Shown here: positions 48,938 to 61,600 of the stretch, one piece after another
Position numbering within the stretch: position 1 is the first letter of the stretch
Layout: each line of letters starts with the position of its first letter
Source: Nepenthes gracilis
Lineage: Eukaryota; Streptophyta; Magnoliopsida; Caryophyllales; Nepenthaceae
DNA: 64,000 nt
Direction of reading: 5' to 3'
Assembly: GCA_033239525.1 (NCBI GenBank)
Contig: BSYO01000004.1
Span: 25,396,037-25,460,036 of the forward strand
Notes under the pieces: generated by a model
Told to the model about the DNA's origin: nothing
The model's database searches: none
What the model saw: only the letters and a program-made list of their open reading frames with translations
Program-made: the position numbers and the translations under genes

Positions 48938-49528
48938 GGTCGTATCGTAGCAATTGCAGGTGTGATGAGGAAGGGCTGCGAGAGGGAAGCTCTGGCAGAG
49001 GAAAATCGAGAGATTGTATTATAGTAAGACCTCGATCTGTTACAGTAAGCTCGCGGTGATGCTGCTACAGTTCGGCGGAGGTGTAATATGCTGGGGTGGT
49101 GAAGAGCAGAACAGTGCAAAGAGAAGAGAAATCGGGAGTGGCAGGGAAGAGAGGAGTTCAAGCGAGGGAGCAGAGAGAGAGAGACTGAGAGGAGAGAAAG
49201 TGAGGCAGGAGAGAGATCGCGTCTGGGAGAAGGGCAGGGGAGAGAGCGAGGGAGATAGGGAGAGAGCGAGGGAGATATGCAGAGAGAAGTCAAAGAGTAC
49301 AGGAGGGAAAGAGAAGACGTAAGAGTGCAGGCAAATCATCCTGCATTCCTTTCCATTAACCAATACATTTATAGGAAACAAAGTAATTGAAAAAAACTAA
49401 ACCAACTATCTAACAAACTAAAAGTAAAGTCTTACACGTGCTAACAAATTGGGGGAAATAGAGTAACAACAGAGGGGGAACAACAGCACATGGGAGACAA
49501 ACAATAGAAAAATAAAAGGCTTGTAACA
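48923..49528 (-). repeat. Right (5') LTR of the gene-capturing element
   Basis: 606 bp. On the minus strand it runs TGTTACAAGCC to TTCGTATCA, with TATAAATG at 49366-49373. It aligns with 45027-45622 throughout with scattered substitutions, plus an extra GAGAGCGAGGGAGATA-type unit near 49250-49275. Confidence 0.9.
49366..49373 (-). promoter_or_regulatory. TATA box of the 5' LTR
   Basis: TATAAATG about 155 bp inside the 5' LTR on the minus strand, ahead of a long pyrimidine-rich leader. It is consistent with transcription through the gag-like, DA1-like and transporter segments. Confidence 0.55.
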
Positions 49529-49533
49529 TTCAG
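49529..49533. repeat. Target site duplication TTCAG, right copy
   Basis: Exact match to 45022-45026. Confidence 0.85.
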
Positions 49534-52500
49534 CTGCCAAAATTTATAGTTTGTTAAGTTGTGGCAGTATTCTGAAAATCAATAGTATCCTATGAACTAC
49601 CTCACAAAGTGAAATAGGAACCTTGCCATTGCCTTTTGGGTTAGGGACCACCGTACATGTTGTCTCAAAGTTGAGGGGATTGGGTACTGAACTTCAAGTT
49701 TATGCTTAATCCTTTGAGTTAATTTCAAGGACAAAAAACTATGAAAACTAAAGAAAAAGGATTGTTATCCCCCATATCCTGATTTTTTTTTCTTTAGGAT
49801 TTGCAGAGGTATTTGAAAATTAGTAACCAATTTTTCTGACTTTTGAACTGTCACAGTGATATAATGCCATATGCTATTGCACAGCCACAGCCCACTCAAA
49901 AGTTAGCCATTAAGGTCCATTAGCAAATGGTGATATAGTTCTCCAGAAAATGCTGATTCGGCCTTTGAAAAAGCTATCATTGGAACATTTGAATGTCTTG
50001 GGGGAAAAGGAACCAAAACCAAAAGCAAAACTTCCGCCTTATGTGATTGTTACCACTTCATCATACTACTTAAGTTGCATTTTGCCATCACCACCCACCG
50101 GTACTCTCTCCCCTTCCTGGAAAACTTCATTGCAATGCCACAAATTTAATTGTTCATGAATCTCCGGTACAGGAAAACCTTCCATGATCTGAGCAATATT
50201 CGAAATCTTCATAAACACCCTCCATTAGCAACCTGATCTGAAAGAACAACCTGATTAAATCTGTCTAAACACAAAACGAGAACTTCATTATTAATTTTTT
50301 GTCAATTATTTCCTTCAAATCTGAAAACATGCATTCTAGACAGATTTGTGAAGAAAGTTGGATTTTTCAGACTCAGAGTAACTGGATTTTTCTGGGGTCC
50401 TTAGGTTTTCTCCTCGTTTGTCCAGTTTTTTTTCTTTTTTAATGTTATTTTTTGGTATCTTAGCCTTTTGGAAAGGAATCCATTTTTGATCTTACTGATA
50501 ATAAAATATCATTGTTTCTTGTTGATTCTTAAAAAGAAATTTGTCTCAAGGAACCCACAATGTAGCATAGCTGGTCGAGGCTTGGTTTTGCTTTCTAAAG
50601 GTTGATGGTTTAATCAGTAGGTTGGCTAATGTTTCTTGTGGGTCAGGTCTTGTCTCTAGTATCATTTTGTTATCTTATACTAGATAACAGCTGGATGACC
50701 GGGGGTTCCCTGTCATATGAAGTGAGCAATCTCGAAGATACTCCTCATCTGTCTGAAAGGAAAAAAATCTCTCAAATATCTATTGAAGATGATTGCTAAA
50801 GTTGCCGCTTTTTCTCGTTTTTTTAATGGTCTACTACCCGAAAACAATGGGAAAGACCAGTTGATTACCATAGATCAATTTTTTGTTTTCTTTCCTTTTT
50901 TGGAAGGTGCTTGTTAGAGGTAAACTCTACTGTCGAAGTTTCTCCTTATGTTGTACCTATTGCCTACATATATATTTTGATTTTCTGTCTGTGATAGTAT
51001 TTTCTTTTTTCTTCAAATTTGTTCTAACTTAATTTTTTTAGGTCGGTGTAAATATTCAACTGTATAGCTCTTAACAAAAGTTACTAAAAACAAAATTCAA
51101 GAAAAACAAGGTTATGGGTGTTTGAACCCTTAAACACCTTCTTTGCATTGTAAATGCAAAACTACGTACATCTAACTCTTCTTAGACTTGCAATGCAGGG
51201 AGCTTTATGCAATGGATTAACTAGAAAATTGTCATTTGAGGGGCCACATATCTCTAAAATCTTTTGTTCTTTTGTTTATTTGGAAGTCTTTGGACATTGC
51301 ACCATAATTCATTTCCCTGCAATCCTAAAATCTCCATCCATCTCAATGGGAGAGGCTAGTGCATCAAGCTTTCTGCATTACAAACTTTGGTAGGGTAAAT
51401 GTACCCAACAATACCTTTGCTATGCAGAGGACATATTTGTAAACCACCTGTATTTTACATTCTTGGATTCTAGGATAGATATGTACACTCATGCTGGCAG
51501 ACAGATTTGATATCTCAGACAGCCAAGACTATGCGTTTGGAATAAATAACAGCTGTCAAAACTTCAAACTCCATTCCGTAGTTGTGGGAAACATATGAGT
51601 GGCTCCAGCACCAATGAGGATCAAACCACAAGGAACCAATGTGCATAAGCATCATGATCTTCCAGTGGATTACCCACTTCACCTGCACTTTTACTTTCTT
51701 GCTTGTCTCCTTTAAAGCTTCACCAATATTGAAAGACGAGTAAAGATTGCTAACCTTGGTTACTATAGGGTATGGTGCTTTAGTTTTCTTAGCATTGTAA
51801 AAGGAAGACAGAGGAAGAAGGGGATGGGCATTTGGCTGTGTCTGTTATTAGGTTGCTAAGGTGGAGAAGCCAGTTTGATGGAAGTTGTGGTTTGCAGAGA
51901 GAGTAAATGATAGGAGATGTGTGGAGACGAAAACCAATAGCTGGATCTTGAGGGAAAATAATTTCTTATATAGGCCATAAAAATGAGAAGGTTTTGAATT
52001 TCAAGGCTTCATGAGATGTCTGTTTGTTGAATCATAAATTTTCATTTTATGGTTTTCCAGATTAGCGATGCATTTTTGGGACCCAAAACATAGGTATGAA
52101 ATCGTATTGTTTTGATTTTAAATTTCTGAAAGCACAATTTGGGTTGTTAAGTTCTTTGGCGTTTCCATTAACTTTTATTGGGGCACTGTCACACGCATTG
52201 CAAGACATTTGAATTTACAGTAATGCTAAGAGTTTTATTTAATTAAAAAAAAAAACCATAGGGTGCGGGTTTGAACTTTTGAAGACCCTAGGGTATCGAT
52301 GCAATGTTTATAAAATAGATAAGTTTTTTCTCCTTTGTTTTTTTCTGGAATGTTTTATCCATTTTTCTTTCCTTATGTTTCAGTCATGTTGGTGCTTAAG
52401 TATATTTTTGCAACAGTTGTAAAGCGATAATAGCCCATAGATTTTCAGCCTTGACTTCTTTTCTCTCCTTTTACATTTAGTTTGCAATTAAATTCTGATC

Positions 52501-52616
52501 CTCAACATACATCTATTATAATGTGGTTGATGTCCTCTTCTGCCTGTCCCGTATGTAACTCTAGTTTAGTTGCTCCTGTAACAAGTCCATTTTGTCTTTT
52601 TTTGTTTTCTTTGAAG
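49534..52616. other. No gene recognised; possible 5'-UTR intron of the AIG1-like gene
   Basis: T-rich sequence ending in a pyrimidine tract and GAAG acceptor at 52616. Frames at 49950-50159 and 51154-51393 show no known domain. An A-run near 52243 followed by GGGTGCGGGTTTGAAC is retroelement-like but could not be classified. Confidence 0.4.
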
Positions 52617-52631
52617 AAACTTAAATTGACA

Positions 52632-55600
52632 ATGGGTGGGAGTTTGATCGAGGATGATTGGGATTTTACTTCTCTTTCAAATGGGCTTCGAACTGTTGTT
52701 TTGGTGGGACGTACTGGCAATGGCAAAAGTGCAACAGGCAATAGTATTCTTGGGAAGAAAGCCTTTAAGTCAAGGGCTGGTTCATCTGGCATCACAAGCA
52801 CATGTGAATTGCAAAGTACTGTACTTCCAGATGGACAAGTTATTAATGTCATTGACACTCCTGGTATGACTTCTTGAATTCAGAGCATAAATGCTTGTCT
52901 TTCTTTTTTGTGTCTGGTCTGTGGGGTGATTTAGTTCTTTCCTTTTTTTTTGCAATGTTTCAACTTCATTGTACACAAAATTGCTCCCTTACACACTCTC
53001 TCTCTCCCATATGTTTTAATATATTTGAAGAACAGCTGTTCAGCTTATAAGATGAACAGTTGGTTTCTGACTATTTTTAAGCATTATTAAAATGTGGGGT
53101 GGGGATGTAACTGTAGCTAACAGTTACCTTATGACATTTTTGCCTCAAATAGCCAACAACTTTGCCAATTAAAGCCATAGCCTACACTTATTGGTGTCAA
53201 ATTGTTTACAGTTTAACCTGTTTTACAATGCAGGCTTGTTTGACTTTTCTGCTGGATCTGAATTTATTGGAAAAGAAATCGTCAAATGTATCGATTTGGC
53301 CAAGGAAGGAATTCATGCAGTACTTGTAGTTTTCTCAGTTAGGACACGCTTTTCTAAAGAAGAAGAAGCAGCGCTTCAAAGCTTGCGAACTTTTTTTGGG
53401 CCCAAGATTGCTGACTATATGATTGTGGTCTTTACTGGAGGGGATGAACTTGAAGATAATGAGGAGACACTGGAAGATTATTTGGGTCGTGAGTGCCCAC
53501 AGCCTTTACAGGTGATGTTTTGACGAATTTACAATCACAGTCCCACTTTTTTCTTTTTCCTTATTTCTGCATAATAACAGTTTCAACATTTTGTTGTTTG
53601 TGATTGACAGTGCTCAGGTTGTCAGTTCCTTGAGCTGCATTTGGTTGTCCTTTCCCTTTCTACCTTTAATTTGATAGTCTCCACATATCATTAGTTCTTG
53701 TTTAATCTTCGTATTTGGTCAGTGCTTGTGAAGTCTGAGTTTTATTTTGCTTATTGGGGTTGTTAAATGTGGTTGATGACCGATGTGGTTGTACTGGGGT
53801 AACACACTAACACCTCATTGTTGTTGGTTTAATGGTTTTCAATAAACGCTTTCTTACCATTGCAAAGTCATTAGTTCTTGTAGTTACTGATGTGTGGCTT
53901 CTGTATTATGTGAGCACTGCCTGTCACTTGTGGATCTATGTGATGCAGAAGAAGTTAACAAAGAAATAAATGTGACAGAATAGGCAACCAATAAGTTTAA
54001 CTCAGATTTTCAATGAACAAAACCCTCTCTGCATCTGTTCTTTAAAGGTCTATACGGAGGCTTAGCTGTTCAGAAAACAAGGCAAATAGTACCACACCTT
54101 AATTATTTTTGGCACTAGTTTCACAATATTGCGCCAGTAAAATAAGCTTAGGGAAAAGCTGTAAAAAATTGTGGAAGTATTAGTGTAACCATGTGTTCTG
54201 ATTCAGCACATTTGCCTTGTTTGAAGAAACTTGTCCTTGCGTTTCACAGAATGAGAGGTTAACAGAGGAAGAGACACGAAAATTTTGCTTCTTGACAGGT
54301 CTATGAAATCATAGTGGTAATTAATTGTCTCTGGTAATAAACTCAGCTTGCTGATCTCCAACTTTTTGGTAGTTGCATTTGGACTTTATGGCATGTGCAT
54401 GCTTTAATTTGGTTTCTGGGTATCCAATTAAACGTCATTATAAGTCATTCTCTATACAAAGGACACATCATCACGCTTATGGATTGTATTGGTCAATCAG
54501 TAACAAGTAAACCACGACATATGTAGTGTTTGTGGAGGCGCATTATGAAGGGTTGGGAAAATATCTATCTGTTTTCTTTGAAGTTGGCTATGGGTTATCT
54601 GATAGTTTCTGGCCAGACACAGTGCTTAATGGTACAGTAAAATAATTGCTGATTGTGCACAGCTTATTTGGATTGCATAGTGGCTGATCCTGAAAATTGA
54701 TGGTACAGTGCTAAAGTGGAAAACGTCCATAGTGTTTTTGGACTGGCGACCGATCACAAGGCTGTTGTTGCAGACTTTTGTTTTGGATAGATGGCAAAGC
54801 TTTTTTAGGAATTGTATTAATTAAGATGGGTCATTGCAATGAGGACTTTTCACCTTTGCGTTTCTGCAGGGAGCTGAATTAAGATTCCAGTTCAATAGTG
54901 AGTGAAAAAGACACATAGAAGGTCTATCTAGAGATAAATTACTTCAGAAACTAGCAAAATAATAAAGGCAATCTAATTATACTAGGACTCGACTCTTCTA
55001 ATAACTAGAGACTTAAGTCTTTCAAAATTTACATAATGTTATATACCGAAAATGACCTATGAACACAAGAAGTGTGACATAGTTATCTAATTCACAATAA
55101 AATCCTTTAGTTGGCAGGTGGGCTCCTAAAGGCAATCTTCCAATTTCAACTCTGGCTGGTTTGCAGTGTTGTCTAAGGTGCATGGCACACTATGTTGCAC
55201 AGTCCTTGGGGCTTGGGCTTGAGGTGCAATCATTTGGTTGATAAAGGCGAGGCTCACATTTGTAAAATCTGTATATATGTGTATAAAATAACTACAAATA
55301 AGAATATTTGAATGTCAAATCATGAGTAAGAAAAGCCATTCAATCAATAGAAAACGAATGACAAGACATGGAAATGAAGGAAAAAGTGTAGCAGCCACAG
55401 CTCTTCGCAACTGGCAGAGAAATTTAAAAAATGCGAAAAACAGAGCAGCACTAAATACTGTTGTCTTCTACAAAAAAGGGGAGAGAGAGAGAAGATGGAT
55501 CTCTGTACTGTGGCTCCCAGCCAAAAATACAAAAAGATGAGTGAGAAGTCCAAAATTCTAATAAAGTTAGCCATAAGATAAGGGGAGGTTGTGGTTTTTT

Positions 55601-58600
55601 GGGGGGTGGGGGAGGGGAGGAGCTGGTTAACCATGGAATAGAATATCTGATGCTGTTCATCAATGCTAGCCATAACAAAGAGGGGAGAGAGAATGGCCAT
55701 GCATATGATATGGGCAAATGATGATCTCGACTATTTATTTTCCTTTCCCTTCTCTTTTTCATATTTTTTTAATTACATTTCATTTTCTCAAAATTTTGTA
55801 TTGAGCTTGTCAAATGCACCAGGCATGCCTGGTTCATGTTGCACTGTGGCATCTTCAAGCTCTAGCCTCCATGCAGCCTTTGACAACATTGCTTGCATGT
55901 GGTCTGCATTATAGTGATTGTGTAAGAAACCATGAATGATACCTTTTATATGTCTCATTTTATTCCTTTGACAACACTGTTTGTGTGTGGCCCATATTCT
56001 GGAGATCGTATAAGAATTGTATATTTTGTGCGGCCTCATTTTATTTTACTCTTAGGAAACTATTGTGGTCGGGTCTTTTGGACAATAATCTGGAAATCAG
56101 GGGCCCCATCAATAGCTATTTTCCAGTTGGAAAGTTGCGTGGGTGAGGATTGTGAAAAAATACACAACTGCTAGTGTTTAGACCTAACAATCACACGGTA
56201 GCATAGATAACCAAATATTCAATATACGTAAAGAATATAGAGGTGTAAACAGCTCAAGGTCAGCAATCAAATCCCAAAAAATTCATGCAAATCACTGAAT
56301 ATCAAAATCATATAGAGAACACAAAATGACATACACCTGATGTTGATGATAGAGGAAAAACTCCCCAAGTAAAAACCTCTGGGTTCTTTCCACTATAAGT
56401 CAAAAAGCCAATGTATATCTGGGTGGTAATGATGTGCTAGCTCCCTAGCCTACTTACTCCTAGAAAGTGATCCTTACTGAAGAACTTATTGTGAATTAGC
56501 CCTTCAAGCCGCAGACTCAGAACCTCTAGCGTTGTGCTTATAGTTAGACTTTTCCTTTTTTACTGGAACAGCAACCTCCTCACCAAAGAATGGCATGATG
56601 AGGTTTTCAGCGATTTAAAATCGTGATAAACCATAAGAAGATAACGTACCCCTCAAATGTATATGGAAGTGCATGGGTGGATGGTGAAAGCACCTCAGGA
56701 AAACAAACTCAATGCATTGCAAATGCTTCTATGCCAAAATGCAAGTGCATATTTTTGATATGAAGATAAGAGACATGCAAACAAGAGGTAAGGGGAAACA
56801 TAAAGAACTTCGGTAAGGGGTGTCAGAAGTGGATACATGGAACAAGCATGTCAACATGTCATTTGTGCATAACACGAATGATTAATGAGAAAAAATACCC
56901 ACATATCTGAAAGGCACATTTATCAGGGAACCAGAATATAAGGTGCCATTCTTGAAGTGAGACAACAATCTAGTCAATTGGACATATCATGACACAAGCA
57001 TGTGAAGAAATTACAATCCATGATGTGGGTCAAAACCCCACATGGGATGAAAGTCAAACTCAGTGCCACTAGGACCTGTAGTTCAAATACACATGGTGTG
57101 TGTACTGCTATGAAACTTACTAATACCAAGAGTCCTTTTATTAAAAATACAAGAATGCGTAGATATTGTTCCTTGTATCAGTTGTATTTTTCTGTAATTT
57201 TGTTGTCAGCTAGTTTTTCAATCCAAGAACAATAAAGCATGTGAAATGGATCTCAAAGGACATGAGATTGGCCTGAAACGTGTCAATAAGATGGTTAGAT
57301 GTAACGTTGGTATATGGGCATGAACTTGATAATATTAAGTGTTCCTTAACAGTTGACTTTTGCAGCAGTTTTGCTGTAAAAGAGGGCTGTTCAGCTCTAA
57401 GTGTGGAAATAGAACTCTAAAGACATCTAAGATCGGCAGGAAATGCATGAATAAAGTGTTTAGATACAATGTTGGAGTATTGTGATTCACAAGCACCAAA
57501 GCATAGATATAGCCGTGAATGTCTACAGAACCTAGTTTAACTTTTGCTGTTGACATTTTGTTTAGATTTTATTAATCATTGATATGTTCTGGTAACAAAA
57601 GATTATATCACTGGCCAAGTTGTATTTTTCTACATATTTTGTGTGATGTTCTGCAGCAAATTTTCCATTCTTGCAAAAATCGCCGAGTACTTTTTGACAA
57701 CAAGACGAAGGATGAAATTAAGAAGGCAGGGCAAGTGAAGCAGCTTCTTGCCCTTGTAGACATGGTGATGGAGGATAATTGTGGACGACCATATACTGAT
57801 GACTTGTTTGCTGAATTAAGGGTGAGGATGTTGATGTGGTTTTCTTTTCTGATTATATAAAACTCTTACGCCAAATGCCATGATAAAGATCATTAGTTCA
57901 TTGCAATATTCATTCTGCAGAAAGGGGCTATCAAATTGCGTCATCAAGAAGAACATATTGATTCCTTACAAGGGACTAAACGGGAAATAGCTGAGTTGAA
58001 GCAGCAGATGCATAGATCATATGAGGAACAGCTGAAACGGATAACTGAAATGGTATGCTTGTAAGTTGCATTATATTGGATGACACAGGCTTTATATTTT
58101 TGTTTCCTTTCTTTAGAAATTGATTCAATACAAGGAGCCTTGATGTTCAGTCACTTTCAACTAACCAGTATAATGCATCTATGATAAAACAATTTCCAAA
58201 TGATTCCATGTATAATATTGTGCTGAAAAGGAAAATATTATGCTTACATACAAACAACACTATTCAAGGGAAAAAATAAGGCTCAAAAGTGGTGCCGTTA
58301 GTAAGTTAAAAGTAGTAGAAAATTCAAACAAGTAAAGCCATAAGAATTTGCAATCAATAACATAGGGACTCATTTCCAGTGAAATTTTCCATTTAGTAGT
58401 TGCTTTTCATACTCTCAATTTGCACTGGTTAATCCCATCTATTCAATTTCAATCCACTCTTGAACGGCTTCTCTCATGTGAACATATAATCAATCCAACA
58501 CCAATAGTGATTACAATTTAGTTAAATGATATTGGAACTGGTGGGGCGATCCAGAGCAGCCTCTAGTTTATTTTCACGTACCCGTATTACCTTTTGTACT

Positions 58601-61600
58601 TCTCAATTCTTATCAGTAGGCATTTACTTTTCAAAACCTCTTCTGCTCCCAAATGGTGTCGATTATCATTTAAGTCTTGTATTTGTCTTTTTCCTTTTTG
58701 GCAAGTAATATTGGAATTTTATTACCAAATAGCATGTGTGTACGTTCTCCCCTTTATTACTGTGCAAGTTGTCTTAATTAGGAGTGTCATTAAAGAATAA
58801 ATGGAAGGAGATAGAAAAATTTTACTGCTTCAGATAAAAAGTTTGGGTTGATATGCATGCTCTGGTACCAAGATTGGATATCTCTGACTGTCCTCGTCGG
58901 ATAGACTTAACCTTGATCTCAAATTTGATTGCAGATGATATTTTATGCAATTTCTCCTTGCCATTGAAAATCTCTGATTTGGGGCCATCCATATATGGTA
59001 GATAGCAGCTACATTGGTCATCCTTTTGATCTCTGTCATTATTCTAGATCCACACCCATTTTCATTTTCCACTCCAGCCTCTAGGTCCTTTGAATGCACC
59101 AATAGCGAGGATCTCCTTCCAAATTATGTTCATGTTGACAGAGCAGCATTTGTATCATTAAACCCTGGTTTCTGTTTTATCACCACAAAATATGCACTCG
59201 TCTTCCTGTCTGACGATCAAATCTGTTTTATCATCAGAAATTCAATGTGTAGTCTGTTTAGTTCAGTCAACCAAACAGCACCATGGTAATTCTTAGTAAT
59301 GATCTGATTCCCCCCGGATTGTAGCTGGTAAGACTCAGAAGTCACAGGCAAAATTCTGTTAGCAGAAGCTATAGAAAATTCCCAGTTAACTCTGTTTTCC
59401 AAACAATTCAAATCCCTCTGGTATGGATCCATTGTCCTGCCTCAGACCTGAGTTTCAGCATCTACTCAAACATGCACGGGGCTTATACTCTGTATCAGTA
59501 TTCTATGATTGTGCTACACTCATCAGTGATCCATCTTTCCCAAAGAAGATCAGCCTTGAAGATTGTTTCATCACAAATGCTACATTCAAAAGTATTATTT
59601 TTTGTTACCAAAATGCCCTTTGTTATTCTCTTCATACGCACTCCGTACAAGTAAACTTTTGTTGTTCTCTTCATACACACTCCATACAAGTAAAGTCTAT
59701 GGGGTTTAGTGCTTACTAGACCACTGTACCGTGCCAATCATTTCACCTTATGATTTTCTTTGGTACAATGAAGTAGAGTGACAGTAAGTCTGTATACAGA
59801 GTAGTCTGATTTAAATAAGCTGGACCCTGCCAACATATGATAGAAAGTTTGGATGGTCTAATTCTTCATTCTATCTGTCTTCTGTCCCCCAAAGTTAATC
59901 CAACTAGGACAGTTTATAAGCTTCCAAAGGTACACTCAAGTACATAATAGAGAGATATTCTTATTTGTAATTAATATGCTGAAGAATTTTCTGCTTTTTC
60001 ACGTTATTCAGTCCTCCAAACCATGCGTGAATTTGATTCACACTAGCAGCCAAACCAAATCCTGAGGCCTAACAAATGGTGAATTTGATTCACCTTTTTT
60101 GTAATTAATATGCTCTCTTTTCAAATGGTGGTTTATCCGATATTGATACCATTCGTGCTCTATGGATCGGCCAAAATTGACACCATGTAGCCTTAACCTA
60201 TTCCTGTTATCGGCCCAACTTTCACCTCAACACTCGCACAGGAATGAACCAATCCCTTATGCTGTCAAATTATCGGTGTACAGAGAGATTTACAACGGCA
60301 CTAGCAATTTTGCTAAGATAGCCACCATTGACCACTGGTGCAAGACCTCAGCTAAGGGAGCTTAATTAAAATGTCATCCATATTTTTATAAAGTGGTTTT
60401 CATTATATAGCGGTGTTTTCTAAGTGCTGCCATTGACCTCTATCATAGAGAACATAATTTTCTCCACACATGTTAGGGGGGAATATGCTGAGCTCCTCCT
60501 TCAGTTCCACCCTATGCTACATCAGACTGAGATTCTTCCCATTCTCAGCTGCAATGAAAATCAAGAAACCAAAAGAATCAAGAAGTTGTACCCTTTTCAC
60601 ACTGGTGAAAAATCAAGAAACCAAGAACTTTGACGCTGATGTTTTGGGTAGATTAGATTGCATGGATGGAGAACTTGCACGTGTTAATGCTGTTGACAAG
60701 AACGAATTCAGCATTGCAGTTGGACTCATTGTCATGATTTTGATTCATATTGTTATGTGCCTAACTATTTGGCAGGCAGGTGAGATCATATGCCGATTTT
60801 GCCTAAGCCTTAGAAAGTGGGGTGGGGGGTTTTTTGAAAAAAACATTTTGGATGGGAGAATCGGATCCATGACCTTTCTCGTAATCTGAACTTGGGTCAT
60901 AAAAGAATACCATGAACTCAACAGTAGAACACGTGTCCCAAAGAATTAGAATGCATATTATTTATCATTCGATAAATAAATTCTATCTGCATTAATACTG
61001 CCCAACACTTGATTTAGAATGCGTATGATTTATCATTTGATAAATAAATTCTATCTGCATTAATACTGCTCAACACTTGATTAATATCCGTTAGCCATGA
61101 AAAGAAATAAATGATATTGAAGGAAGTAAAATATCTCAAACTGTATTTGCATTAAGAGTGGCGTCATTGTGTTTCTCACATTAATCTGAGATGGAAATTG
61201 GAAGAATTTGATTGTGATCTCTGCTTGTTTCCCCCTTCATTTGTTGTCTTTCCATTCTTTCGTGGTGCATGTTAGCAGAGTAGTTTCTTACTGACGCACA
61301 GGAGAATCCCTTTCGTTGAGATCATCAATGAAAATATTGGTATTGGTCCCTGCAGTATCAGTATCACGTATATCGTGAAAAAAAAATTATGGGAGCTGTA
61401 AAATGGAAAGGAAAAATCAGCCAAATATCAGATATGTCGGCTGATATTTTGAATATCATCCGATATATTATCGATACGACAATATATCGTAATATTGTCA
61501 TAGTTGTGAAAATCAAGGGACCAATGCCAATATTTTCATCTATAGTTGTGACACAATGTCATCAAATTTTGGGATCTTTGTTTTGGTGGTCAATTAATGG

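Larger units (their letters stand above)
45027..49528 (-). mobile_element. Gypsy-derived LTR element carrying captured host gene fragments
   Basis: LTRs at 45027-45622 (596 bp) and 48923-49528 (606 bp) are flanked by TTCAG duplications. Both carry TATAAATG on the minus strand, so transcription runs right to left. Inside the right LTR a candidate primer-binding site starts TGGTGCTCTTAG two bases in; its tRNA is not identified. A Ser/Pro/Gln-rich gag-like frame follows (48416-48937). At the far end, FFSFNIEDKVSLMG next to the left LTR resembles the Gypsy pol C-terminus. Instead of pol, the middle holds an intron-less DA1-like copy (46350-47539) and an ERD6-like transporter piece (45678-46144), both in the sense direction. 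No RT or integrase remains, so it would need proteins supplied in trans. Maize Bs1 is the known precedent for such capture. Confidence 0.85.

Noticed and set aside
49040..49381. Ser/Leu/Pro-rich secreted-like protein on the minus strand
   Set aside because: It is the pyrimidine-rich strand of the LTR leader; the same frame is broken in the other LTR.
52243..52310. tRNA-like segment with GGGTTTGAAC
   Set aside because: It resembles a T-arm by chance only; no acceptor stem or anticodon arm could be folded.
52482..52631. Upstream in-frame start for the AIG1-like protein
   Set aside because: The added residues do not resemble the family, and a good 3' splice site ends at 52616, so this stretch is probably intron.
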